Below are positions 43,135 through 54,759 of a DNA stretch of 64,000 nucleotides, one piece after another. The position numbers and the translations under genes are program-made. Location: contig NC_039358.1 of NCBI RefSeq assembly GCF_003573695.1, positions 196,815,192-196,879,191 on the forward strand, written 5' to 3'. The notes below the pieces were generated by a model. That model saw only the letters and a program-made list of their open reading frames with translations. It was not told the DNA's origin and made no database searches. Origin of the DNA: Papaver somniferum. Taxonomy: Eukaryota > Streptophyta > Magnoliopsida > Ranunculales > Papaveraceae. Each line of letters starts with the position of its first letter. Position 1 is the stretch's first letter.

Positions 43135-46100
43135 ACTGACTTAGCAAAGGCCCTCTGTTTGCAAGTTTGCATAATCTGGTCCATGTCTGGGATTATGTTC
43201 ACATTAATACCCGGGCCAGCAGCAGAATACGACAACCTCTTTGAAGCTCTGACTTGGGAAGTAAAATTTCTCAGAAACCTGCACACAGTTATGTCTTATG
43301 CTCCTATAAAATCACACCATAATCAAATGAGAACTTAAGAAACCTTTGCTTCTTCGAGAATGGTATATGGACTCTGAATTTCGTACTTCAAACTTGAGAA
43401 ACATCTAGAAAAACAAACGTTAAGTTTTTGAATTTGTATTTCTGATCCTTTTCGTTCTCTCACTCACTCCACCTCTCTTAAATCTACTATAATTCCTCCT
43501 CTAATTTCTTATAGGATAAGAAATCGCATACAAAATCAACATTAAAGATATGAGATTAGAGCTACCAAAACCCTATAACTATAGGTATTATGGGTTGACG
43601 TCTCATGGATTCATCCATTTTATGAAGGGATCAAGAAGTTGCAGGCTCTGGTAGTCGTTAGTTGTATCCTGCAGTAATAATAGAAGGGAAAAAAAGTATA
43701 TTCACCAGCATTCCCTGTGGTGCAACTCAATCATCCAATCTACCAATTGGTTCTGCAAGGAACAAAAACAGAAATTTCTATGTGACAAATATTTGTGAGC
43801 TTCACAAATTTCATTCAGATTTACACACAAATAATAAGGAGCAATTTTTAAGCAGAAATGATAATATAAAAGATAAATAACAATAACTAAGAAAAGAAAA
43901 AAGAAACAAACTCACCATGGCCAAAAACTAAGAAAGATCAACAACAAATGTATCTTCCGTTTCACCACTGCACCCCAAATATGAGAAGTTAGTATAACAT
44001 CTTATATATGAATATTTTTAAATACATAAAGTTCAGCAAAGAACCATCTGTTGCTAAGAATGTTTTTAAATAAATCATATCCAGCTTCAAGGCTCACAGG
44101 CACAAAACCAAATTGGTTAATCTTTGCAGAAAAGCAGAGGGCATATTTACAAATTCTCATGTTAAGAATGTTTTAGAATACTAAAAAATGTTTCATGAAA
44201 GGGACTTGTCAAACATTCAATAGAAAGCCTTGGGAGGACTTCACCTTGAATTTCGTCTTGACACACACTGTGAACCAAACAATAAATTGAAGCAGTCACC
44301 ATTCAAATTTATGTACATACACGTAGGAGAACCATTCCCAAATATGAGACCCATGATTGCAAGGAAATAATTTTTCTAAGATACCTGGGCAAGGAAATCT
44401 TCAAGAGAAAGACCAACTATCACTATCAAGGAAACCTATAATTTTTTCCATATGAAATACATTACAAATATGCATCGCCTAAAATCCATGGGAATAACTA
44501 CATAAATCAATTTTCATGAAAATTAAAGAAATTTTACAAATGAATTTCCTACAACTTAGATATTAATTTTGACAATATTGGGTTCATTCCAAAGTCTTCA
44601 CCAGTCTCCACTGCAACTTCTTGGCAGCTAAAATAATAACTTCTTTCATTTTCACGGATTTAATAAACTGTGTAGTCGAAGTCGGTTGCCATAGAAATTT
44701 ACCCATTGTGAGCGACTTCAAGGTGATGCCACAACTTCCCTCCGTTTATAGGAAGTCTCAAGCAGAAGAAAAAAAAATGACTAATTAATTAGACATGCAT
44801 ATACTGTTATGTCTAACTACCTGAAGCATTCCCAAGAATGCTCCACAACTAAGGGACTTGTATTCTCGCTCAGCCTCATCAGAAAATGATAATACAGTTT
44901 TTTTTACCTCCCCTCCTTGCTGGTCTTGACATTTACCCTAGATGAGTACCTAGTGCTGCTCCAATAGTAATTCCAAGCATACACAACTCTGCAGACCTGT
45001 AGAGAAAAGGCCGAAGTGCAAATCAAATGTTCAATAAAACTCTAGAATCACAGATACAAAAAGAACAGTTTCAATAGTACACAAAAATACCAATAAACTA
45101 ACAAAACCCTAGTACATGAAATCAAATTAAAAACTATAAATACTAGTTAACAAAACCAAATCCGAAATAGTTTTTAATAACAAAATGTTTTTGACGTAAA
45201 TAAAGATTAGACACGGCAGATTAAGGATGTAGGGATCTAAGAGGGTAATGTTCTAAAGGTTAGAAAGAGTAACTATATGATATATATATATATACATATA
45301 TTCACAAATCAGGAATATGTTGATCAATATGTCATAAGTGGAGAGCTATTGCATTGATAATAAAGCAATGTTGAAGGAATAAAATGCCTTTGCTAACAAT
45401 TTGCCTACTCTAACTTGAGCTTGTGTAGTACAGTGAACATAGACTGTTGACAGTGGAACTCCATATGCCTCAACACATCGGCCATTCGGTAGGTTTAGTT
45501 CTAGCTGAGATTTCCTCACAGCTCCAAGGAAATGTCCTTGACCTGAAGCCAGTGCTACCTGGGAGCATAAACATTTATGTCCATCATAAATCTTAAAACA
45601 TAAAACTTGAAGACTACGTATCAGATAAAAACTGTGTCTGTCTCAGTTTGACACGGAGGGCATCCATTTAATAGTCTTAATTTCAACAAAAGAGGCAGGC
45701 ACCCATAAGGAAACCCCAACCACTACACGCAAGATGATGGCTCCTATAGGCACTCTCTAAAAACTGTTATTGCATGCTTCTCCAAACACAAACCACAGAC
45801 TACGACAATTATAAGACCCAGTGTTTAACTGATCTCAAATTTTCTGACCTTAAAAAAATGAAAGCAAAGAGTATAATGAGAGATTGTGAACCTCAATAAA
45901 TGGGAGCAGAGGCAATTGAAGATCAATGCGCAAATTCATGGTAATTTGTTTTTTTTTTCTTTTATCTGAATGATTGTGGATATACCTGAATACATTAGAA
46001 TGCAATCGCATTTATCAGAGAGTAAATCGTCCTCTCTGACAATTCCTCCATCAAGAGTCTCATATCTTCTTTCGATTCCCACCTATATCAGAATAGATCA

Positions 46101-47143
46101 TTTCCTGCCAGCTCTCTTTTTTCACGCCGATGCTTTTCCCACCTCTCCAAATGTATCATATCTGCTTCCAATGGAGAAATAGTCACAACATCCCTTTATT
46201 ACAAATTTTAACACATAGAATATACAAATTAGAGGCAAAAGTTGTTGCGTGTATTATGCTGAATAATACGAAATCACACCTCCCGAAAATTCTTTGCTAT
46301 GGTACTAAAAGGGAACGGGTATAAAAATGATTCAGCATGCTTCCCAGCCTCTGCTGAAAAACCATCTAAGAATTTCATATCAAATGACGTCCCAATTGTG
46401 GGAACCTTTTTTATTCAATCAAAAAAAATAATCAAATTAAAAAGACTTTACCAATTTAAATCTAATTCACAAAAATTCGATCAAATTAGGGGAAATCAAT
46501 AGTAAACCCTAATTAATAATCTTTTGAAAATCAATAGTATTGTTGGTTCATCTGATAAGGAAATCATATGGACCAATTCAATCAAATTTCGATCAATTAG
46601 GTAATGAAAATAATAGAATTCAGACGTAATACCTATTTGAGTCAGTAAATTAACAACTTCTCCACCAATTAGGTAAGGAAAATAATACATAATAATTTCT
46701 TCCAATTAGCTTGGTCTCGATAAGATTTTTTCTTATGTGAATCAACATTAATCTCTGCAACAAAAAAAAATGTTAGGCTATTAGATAAGGGTTCTTAAAG
46801 ATAAAATGAGTTGGCTAGTAAATCAATACGTATGATGACTGTTTGAGGCGAGATGGGATGAGTTTACATCATGATTATGCTAAAAATCAAACAAACCCAT
46901 ACTTAAGGACTCAAAAAAGAATTAAACCCTAACTTACAAAATAGAAAATTGAGTGTGTTCATTAAAAATAAGACCATGTGATGAACAATTATACCTGATG
47001 CGCCTTACTTCTTCGTTCCTGTTAGAGAAATCAAAAGACGAAGGAGAACAGAGAAGAAAAGAGGCGAGAGACGGAGAGCGGCAAAGAAGAATGGTTTTTA
47101 GAGTGGAGGGGAAAGTTTTACTGGGATAATGACGTAAAAACAC
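43135..47143 (-). CDS. Unrecognised multi-exon gene, copy B (predicted exons)
   Basis: Exon-like blocks on the minus strand have good splice signals. Leader: 47143-46995 (donor CAG/GTAT) and 46754-46633. Coding candidates: 46405-46280 ('MKFLDGFSAEAGKHAESFLY', 'PFPFSTIAKNFRE'); 46082-45986 ('RRYETLDGGIVREDDLLSDK'); 45558 to about 45385 ('LASGQGHFLGAVRKSQLELN', 'NGRCVEAYGVPLSTVYVH'); 44996-44937; about 44908-44822 ('LSFSDEAEREYKSLSCGAFL'); and about 43300-43135 ('SYSAAGPGINVNIIPDMDQI', ending KSV stop). The leader, ATG in the third block and a stop at the far end suggest one gene. I do not recognise the protein. Some joins are uncertain: phases do not link every block, and one possible donor is GC. 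It may be a real low-copy host gene, a decayed gene, or a captured one. Confidence 0.4.
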
Positions 47144-47315
47144 GATAGTTAGGTTTAGTTTTTGAGGTAAAAAGATACAATCGTTTCCCTGAGATGTGAG
47201 ATAATAAGAAGGTTTAGGTTAGAATAGTTGAATTGGAGATGTGGAAGATTAAAATCTCTTTCTACATCTCTACAACACGGCTGGAGAGAGGGAAAAAATG
47301 GAGAAAGAATATTTT

Positions 47316-47540
47316 TAGGGTTTTATTCTTTGGTTTTTCCTTAATTTTTACGGGATGAGAATATTTTGAGAAAAATCATTTTTTTCTCTCCTTTGAGGAA
47401 AATTGAAATGGAACAATTCTACGAGTGGGTGAGGGTCACCGTTCAACGTGGAGCCTTATGAGCTTAGGATTTTAAAGGAGTTAGATATTCTATAGACCCA
47501 ACATGTTCACCGGAACAACCGATTATTTGTCGACTTAGCG
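47316..47540. other. Spacer between copy B and Harbinger copy 2
   Basis: No gene or element recognised; unique to this junction in the window. Confidence 0.5.
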
Positions 47541-47971
47541 GGAGATTATTGGGCTTTACAAGCCATGAAGGCCTACTTACTGTTTTTTTCTTATACATTT
47601 GGGGCAATTCCCATGGTAATGTTCAAATGAAATTGTTTGTTGAGCCACGTGGATGGTCAAATAGGTTTTTTCACTATGGATAAGCGCGAGGACGAATGTC
47701 TGGCGCTGGCGATCGAACCACCAGCGCTGGCGTATTTGGTAAAAACGCGAGCATGTGGAGTAACGCCGCCAGCGTTTGTCTCAAAAAAGGCAACAACAAC
47801 TCTTAAACGACTAGTTCCTACCTGAATGGCTAGTTTCTACCTCTATAAATACGTCTCGAACTTGATCTCACAAATTCACAATTTTCATCCGATCAATCTT
47901 TTCTTAATTTCATCTACTCTCAATTTTCAATCATTAATTCTGATTTTTATTCTTCTGAGGAAGATAAGGAG

Positions 47972-49372
47972 ATGGATGAAATGTTAGACGAGGAAGATGA
48001 AGAAATCTGTATGGAGTTTTTGCGTCAAATAGACGAAGATGCAAATCAAGATAGAAGAAGGCGAAATTTTATGTTGCAATTACAATCTGGGATCATACCA
48101 AAGCCTTTAGAGCCATATGAAGTTGCGACTAGAAGATGGACGTGGCGGAATCGACATTTTTACCAGGAAAACATGTTGCATTATTATTTAATCATCACTG
48201 TGTATTCCGAAGAGAATTTTCAGGGACGATTCCTCATGGGCCGCAACTTGACCCAAAGGATTGTTGTCGATCTTTGTCAGGTACAACCTTTATTTAATTA
48301 TCAGTATGATGCACGACATGCACGAGGCTTTAGTCCCGAATAAAAGGTCACTGCGGCCCTCCGTATACTTTGTTACGGGGTACCGACAAATTCCACGGAT
48401 GATTACATCCGTATTGGGAAAACAACCGCCTTTAGGTATCTTAAATTGTTTTGTGAAACAATAGTTGAGCATTTTGGTCCAGCTTTTTTAAGAAAGCCTA
48501 CTCAGGAAGATGTTTAAAGAATAACTGTAGAAAACACCTAGAGGGGTTTTCCAGGAATGTTAGGTAGTCTTGACTGCATGCACTGGACGTGACTTGCGTG
48601 TCCGGTTGAATGGGCAGGCCAATATAAGGGTCATTATCCAAAACCAACTGTAAATTTGTAAGCTTCAGCTACTTATGATTGTTGTTTTTGGCATGCCTTT
48701 TTTGGACTCCAGGGTTCAAATAACGATCTCAACGTTTTATATAAGTCACCATTGTTTGAAGATCTTAAGAATAGGATCGCGCCGCACTTCGATTTCACCA
48801 TCAATGGTCATCAGTACACTGAGGGTTATTATTTAGTACACGGAATCTGTCCAGAATGGTCAACTATGGTTCAAGCTTATAAACAAACAGGTTATGGACC
48901 GACGACTTCGAAGAATTTGAAGTACTTTAACACCCAACAAATGAAATGCAGAAAGGATGTTGAACGCGCTTTTGGCATACTGAAAAGGAAGTTTGCCATC
49001 ATAGCTGGGCCGACACGCTTTTTTGATATTCAAGAAATGAACAAAATTATGCTGACTTGTATTATTCTTCATTACATGGTTATTGAAGAAACCAGGCGTC
49101 ACCCAACCTGGATTAGTTTTCCAGATGAAGATTTGAGGCCGAATCTTGTGGTAGAGCATGGGCGTCTGGTAAGTGAATATAGACTTGCCACTGACAGATT
49201 CCAAAATAGGGAAATTTATATACAACTAAGACAAGCTTTAACTAAGCACCTATGGGCTTTAAAAGGAGCAAGAGATGTTGCGATGGGGCGAGGGAGAGGC
49301 AGAGGGAGAGGGAGATATATACTGTTGTTTATTTTAATTAATATATTTTTTTATTTATACTTGTTGGTTTAA
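47972..49372 (+). pseudogene. Harbinger transposase, copy 2, broken
   Basis: Open N-terminal block at 47972-48343, then the catalytic domain with stops near 48341 (TAA), 48518, 48539, 48591 (TGA) and 48660. The last third is open (48752-49372) and carries the second Asp region ahead of it, 'YGPTTSKNLKYFN', the catalytic Glu in 'DVERAFGILKRKF' and an Arg/Gly-rich tail. Stops at 48341 and 48591 are shared with copy 1; the others are private to this copy. It is not functional. Confidence 0.88.
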
Positions 49373-49598
49373 AGGACTACACTTAAAATTGAACTAAAGA
49401 AAATTATATTAAAAGTAATTTTAAATAAACGAGTACAATTAAATTAAACATAACTAAGAAAGACTGAATTTCTTCTTCATTTCCTTCCGAGGCATCATAT
49501 TCGTCTTCTTCCACATTCACATGCTCGCCAGTTTGTTCGGCCACGGCGTGTTGTTCCGCCGCGGCTTGTTATTGTTCGGCCGCATCCATTTGTTTAGT

Positions 49599-50507
49599 CT
49601 ATGTAGTAAATTGTCGTTCATTGATTTTTGTAGTGTCCAATGAGAGTAACTTTCTTAGGTTACAATACCTGTAATGTTGTTCTCGCAAAAGACAAATTTT
49701 TCGTTGATTATCTGTAGCAATGCAACGGTCCCTGGCTCTATCTGCTTCCATATGCATCTCGAATTCCTTGTGTTCAGCATAGCTGAACTCACTTGAACCT
49801 CCTTCTGCTGCTCTTTGGGCTGCGTCTCTCACTGCTTTTGCATCTTTCTGCCAGCTCCTCTTCTTCTCTTCAAGTTGGTGTTAACGTCTAGATTAGTTTT
49901 GCGTTGTTCCTGACTACCTGGAGTTCCATCAGGTGAGGAAGCATGCCCTCCATTCTGAAAATCTTGCGAGATTGGACCATGTGGTGATCTTCCAGGCACT
50001 TGATGACCTTATAGCAAGTATGGATTAAACTTGTTAAGCACCCTCAAAATGGTGAAACAAGTTTCAAGTTGGAAGCTGCAACCTTTGTGGGATCTTTGCC
50101 ACTCTTCCCGACATCTTCGTTCCACATCCGGTTCGCCTTCACCACTTTTTTTGTTGTTCCACATTTGAGTGATCAAAGATACATATTCAGTAATGGATGC
50201 TAAAATTATGTGAAAACGATGACACAACCCATCAATTCACGTCTATTAGTGTTACCGGTTTCTTCACCAAATTTTTGCAAAATCTTACCATAAAAAGTTT
50301 TTTTTTCTTGATAAATACCATTGATTTCATATAATGCAAATAATACATAATTTCTTCAAAGTGACTCGTCTTCATCCATCGTACACTTGGGACCACGAAT
50401 TCTTGTGTTCCTTTGTTGTGATTGTTGTGTTTCTTGTTGTGTTTGTTGTGGTGTTTATTGTGGTCTTTGTTGTTGGGATCGTTGTTGTGATCGTTGTTGT
50501 GATCGTT
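49599..50507 (-). pseudogene. Harbinger Myb/SANT-like partner, copy 2, truncated
   Basis: The C-terminal helix region (49599-49832, 'ERAAEGGSS'-like), a middle part (50009-50227) and an N-terminal part rich in Asn/His codons from a frame-shifted Gln-rich repeat (about 50400-50507) can be aligned with 36604-37528. The first codons are cut off by the duplication junction, and frameshifts separate the pieces. Confidence 0.7.
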
Positions 50508-51052
50508 GTTCAATCAATTCGATTGATTATCTTATATTTAACCTCAATTTTGTGAGATTGTGAAATTCGAAATTTCAATTTTAAAAACTTGGGACATTTT
50601 CTGTGACATACAAAGTGCAGATTTCTCGTCACATAGAAGGCCTCCCTTAAGGTCGGCCAATTAGAAAAACTTGGTGTAATTCATCTTATGTTTTGGTTCC
50701 CACAGGTCTTATCATATTAGGTGCTAAAATAGAAAAAAAATTCATTATTCGGATATCATCTTCCATTCCGGACAAGGTTTGGTTCAGATGATGACCAAAA
50801 GGAAACATGCATATTACATCTTACATCTTACTAATATAAAGATAAGAGATTGACTAGATAACATATCAAATAACTTCAGTTTCGTTCATGCATATTGATC
50901 TCAATCCTCATTATGTAGAGAAATCATCAACGAACTCCACATAATACATATGCCAAGTCTCTCTGCCATTATCGACTCTCAACTTATATCCCAAGCCTTT
51001 CTTAGTTATGCGTCGGTGGAAATTTCCTCCTTGATGGATACCGTGGATAATA

Positions 51053-51472
51053 TTATACCGATGGTGTTGGTGGTGGATTAATCCGGCCAGCTCCTTCCGC
51101 AATTTCTCTAAGTCTTTTAAGAGCACCTGGTGATAACCAGGCTTTGGAAGTGGTAAGGTCTGGCTTATGTGGTGGAGGAGATTTTGGCTTCATAGACTTT
51201 ACTGGCTTCTTTGGTGGTTTTGAAGGCACATAATGAGGTGGCTTCTTTGGTACTAGTGGTGGAGATTTCTTAGGTGGTGTTGAAGGCACATAGATTGGCT
51301 TCTTTGCTGGTGTTGGAGGCATATAAATTGGATTCTTTGGTGGTGGTCTCCTCTCTGCATCAGCGAGAGATGCAAAACTCAAGGAGACTAGTACTACCAG
51401 CAGAAGAGCACCAGTAGTAAACAGAAAAGCCATTGAGGCTCTCTTCCCTCCTTTCTTACCCATAACACTCAT
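51053..51472 (-). CDS. Small secreted proline/lysine-rich protein, copy C
   Basis: 139 residues from the ATG at 51472, or 136 from the ATG at 51463 that matches the start used in copy B. The basic start and hydrophobic core match copy B almost exactly (signal peptide to about residue 39). The proline-rich part is longer, with repeated 'PTPAKKPIYVPSTPPKKSP' units. The tail differs ('LSPGALKRLREIAEGAGRI'). A TATA box lies at about 51512-51521. It is probably a cell-wall or secreted protein; the family is not recognised beyond composition. Confidence 0.7.
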   Translation of the reverse strand: MSVMGKKGGKRASMAFLFTTGALLLVVLVSLSFASLADAERRPPPKNPIYMPPTPAKKPIYVPSTPPKKSPPLVPKKPPHYVPSKPPKKPVKSMKPKSPPPHKPDLTTSKAWLSPGALKRLREIAEGAGRINPPPTPSV

Positions 51473-51945
51473 TTCTAAGTTTTGTTGTGATTTTAAACAT
51501 ACTTCTCTACTTCTTTATATAGAGAGTAGAATTTTATTTACCTTTTTATCTAGTCGGTACAATTTCCATTCGGAAGAAGAAAAATTATATATTCCAGTAA
51601 ATTAGTTTCCGAGTCTCTGACATATCATGTTCTTAGACAGAAGGACTTCATCTTTTACTGTTGACTTGGTTTTAAGTCAGTCTTCGAATAGTCGGTTGCT
51701 ATCATTTATTCGCAAGGGGGTGGTGGCCCATTTATCCGCAAGTGGTTTGATAGACTGATAGTGTCCATTCGTATAACCCATGTGACGACTGACGAGGTCG
51801 CTATGATGATCGAAAGTTGATGACGTCTAGATATTATTCTAACTAGATTTTGTGTCCGTGCCCTTATCAAACTTGGTTCGCCAATTCAATCTACAATTAC
51901 AAATACAATGCATAAATGTCTCTTTCTTTGAACCATATTTTGTAT

Positions 51946-54270
51946 ATGAAAACTACAGGGAAACCCAGTTTTTCAGATTTTCTCCACCGTGAAACCCACG
52001 AACAGAAATTTTCACGCGCGCACCCATTTTTTGGGATAAAATTTCTTCGAAACCCATATTTTCTAAAATTCTACATTTCGTTTTTTTCGTCATATCCTTA
52101 AGGTTTCTTTATTCTGTATCTTATAAGCTTTATGGACAAGGTATAGATCTGATGCTTGTTCAATCAATGGATTCCGTGGTTGAGATTTGATGTGTTACTT
52201 AGCAGAGAAACTCATGGATGGGTGTTGAGTTATAAGACATGAGAGGAATATGAAACAGTGGTGATGATCATGGATTGCTGGTTAAGGTGACTGATGGCGA
52301 AATTCATGAGACAGATAGAGAGCTTGGCCAAGTTTGAAAAGAACAGGGAAAGAAGAAATAGGTTACTGTAATTAATAGTAGTAGTGATTATAATCAGTGA
52401 TGGGGAAAACTGAAGAAGATGGAGTTGAGACTCGATATTTTAATGGTGTTGTGCTATCAATGGTGTTTGATGTCATCGTTATCAGTAGTATGAACGGTGA
52501 TGATGGATAAGGAGGAAGTGTACTATCGTCCATTTGAGTTGTTGGGGTTATCGGTAACTGAAGATGGAGAAGAGATGGAGGAATACAAAGATTTGTGTTT
52601 TTCGATGGAAGAAGTGGGCAGCTGTTAACGGAACTCTGATGGAGTTCAAATTTTAATAAAGTGGGAAGAAACTAAAAGGAATTGTATTAAAGCATTGAAG
52701 CATTAATATGAATTGAATTTGGCAGTAGAGATGAAGCTCATGGTTTGTGTAACTAAATTGTATTGACACCATGAAACTAAATAAGCAAAAAGATGATACA
52801 TAGTCGTACTTGTTAAGGTACCATCAAATCTAAGACGTGTGGGTGAAAATTTCGCAAGTGTCTCTTTTTACATGCCATGATGAATGTACAGAACAATGTA
52901 GAATCATATTTCACTTGGATTGTTGTTTAATTTGTTGTTCAGTGACATGAGCGTTGCTTTACATTGTTGGATTCAATATATTGGATTCGCATAGGTTAAT
53001 TTTTATAGGAAATTCATGTAGACTACTCTTTGGTAGTGACATTTAAGTTGTTTACTTTTTATAGGAAATCAATCTGGCACTGCAAAAGCAATAAGTTACG
53101 TAGCATTGGCATTAAAAAAATTTATTCTTATAGGTAATTCTCGATATGTATATTTTTCTTTGTCATTTTTGTTGATATGCGCTAGTGCCTTCTGCAAAAT
53201 ATTTTGTCCATTCTTCGCATCCTAGTCATCTTGCTGAAATATATGTTTTTTTTTCAATACGTAGTTTTTTGTCACTACCGAAACAAACAAAAACAAAGAC
53301 TGCATAACTTGTCATGCACCAATAATAATATCTGCATAACATGTTATGCAGTCATGAAAATTGATGCATAACCTATTATGCATCCGAAAATATGGCTGCA
53401 TAATGCATTATGCAACGAGAAAATTGTTGCATAATCTTTTGTGCATCGAGAAAATTGATGCATAACCTGTTATGCATTCGGAAATATGGCTGCATAATGC
53501 ATTATGCATCAATTTTTTATATGTACGGCTAAAATCAACCAAAGCAATGGTTACATAACTTGCTATAGATGCATAACTTTGTTATGCAGTCCAGAAAACC
53601 TGCATAACCTGTCATGCGTCCGAAAATATGGCTACATAATGCATTATGCATCAATAAAATAGATGCATAACCTGATATGCATCCGTAAATATGGATGCAT
53701 ACTGCATTATGCATCAATTTTTTATATGTACGGCTAAAATCAACCAAAACAATGATTACATAACTTGTTATAGATGCATAACTTTGTTATGCAGATGCAT
53801 AATTTGTTATGCAGATGCATAATTTGTTATGCAGTCGAGAAAATGGTTGCCTAATTCGTTATGCGTCTGCAAAATGTGTTATGCATCTTTTTTGGTGACT
53901 GCATAATGGTTAAGTATCAAGTTTTCAAAATATTTCCCTAAAATGAGGATCATCTCCGATTTTTTCGTTAAAAACAAAAATTTGATATTGTTGTTTGTAC
54001 TCGTTTCGTAGCTCTTTTAAAAAGATTTCCAACGATATAAATTTGTAAAATTCTAAGGCGCGGATTTTTAGATATGTTATGTCCAAGTTGCACTGCCAAT
54101 TATACCCCTGAAAAAGATAATATTTATGCCTGAAAAGATAGTATGCATAACCAGTTATGTATTGATTCATATAATAATTTCATATAATTATGGGTGTCAC
54201 GGTATACAAAATTAATTGTGGGCCTGAGAACGAGAATATTATTTTTTTTGGGTCTCCCCCTAATTTCCCC
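51946..54270. mobile_element. Mutator-like non-autonomous element, copy 2 (palindrome array)
   Basis: Flanked by a perfect 9-bp duplication ATTTTGTAT (51937-51945 and 54271-54279). The empty site is present in copy B at about 42650 ('CATATTTTGTATTTGG'). The ends match copy 1 of this family: left ATGAAAACTACAGGGAAACC, right in reverse complement GGGGAAATTAGGGGGAGACC. Length is 2325 bp. It has no transposase. It inserted after the B/C duplication, so it is younger than that event. Confidence 0.9.
53295..53910. repeat. Array of TGCATAAC-N-GTTATGCA palindromes, copy 2
   Basis: About 19 sites with the same core and the same roughly 31-32 bp spacing as in copy 1 (for example near 53301, 53333, 53365, 53397, 53427, 53459, 53491, 53633, 53664 and 53695). 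A block of roughly 200 bp appears duplicated relative to copy 1: two versions of 'ATATGTACGGCTAAAATCAA' at about 53518 and 53722. Near 53775-53835 the sequence ATGCATAATTTGTTATGCAG is repeated in immediate tandem. Confidence 0.85.
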
Positions 54271-54284
54271 ATTTTGTATTTGGT

Positions 54285-54415
54285 AAAGCTCGGCTTCGCC
54301 TCGCCCCAGTCCACATTTGATTTGGTAAAGCTCGGCTTCGCCTCGCCCCAGTCCCGATATGATTTGGTAAAGCTCGGCTTCGCCTTGCCCCAGTCCCGAT
54401 ATGATTTGGTAAAGA
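54285..54415. repeat. 42-bp tandem repeat, 3 units plus partial (copy C)
   Basis: Units start TTTGGTAAAGCTCGGCTTCG with 'CTCGCCCCAGTCC' and a short AT tail, at about 54279, 54320 and 54362, with a truncated fourth at 54404. Copy B has one unit fewer. Confidence 0.85.
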
Positions 54416-54759
54416 TTTTGTGAATTCAGCCAACGCCTCCGTATATGCAAGTTAGAGATTTTGCGAACTGGCCTGCAAATGTATATGCAAGTTTCAGGCT
54501 TTTCCCACCATATAAACCTTAGAATCGAACCTTATTGAAGTTTTCTTTTCAAAATTTCAAAAGAAAACTTACATGTAACAAAAGAAGACTTACCTGGATG
54601 GAAGAATCACTGAAGATTGAAGTTAGAATGTCAGGAGAGAACGTTTTTGAAGAGTATTAGGGCTTATGTTTTAGACGGTGTAGGATATAAAACTCGTGCG
54701 TTGGGTTTGTATCTAACCAATAAAAAAAAGAGTAAAGAAGATAAAGGTACACACAGAGA

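Larger units (their letters stand above)
41343..47315. repeat. Segmental duplication, copy B
   Basis: Collinear and highly similar with 50508-58950 (copy C) once the Mutator-like insertion at 51946-54270 is removed. It contains the proline-rich gene and the unknown multi-exon gene. A shorter third copy (29470-30271 and 32633-32730) covers the proline-rich gene only. Confidence 0.9.
47541..50507. mobile_element. PIF/Harbinger element, copy 2 (3' truncated)
   Basis: Same element as 32842-38018, together with 59 bp of the same left flank (47541 onward). The left inverted end GGGCAATTCCCATGGTAAT is present (about 47603). The right end is missing: the sequence stops inside the Gln-rich start of the Myb-like gene at about 50507, exactly where segmental copy C begins. 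The duplication junction therefore cut the element. It lacks the LTR found in copy 1. Confidence 0.85.

Noticed and set aside
45276..45297. AT dinucleotide run as a functional site
   Set aside because: Simple microsatellite, shared with copy C at about 56909-56928; nothing further to claim.
45970..46502. Three short plus-strand frames repeated at 57597-58129
   Set aside because: They are repeated only because the segment is duplicated, and they lie antisense to better exon candidates; no independent support.
53535..53747. 70-codon minus-strand frame with repeated 'MHNAVCIH' units
   Set aside because: Translation of the palindrome array; the periodic peptide reflects the DNA repeat.
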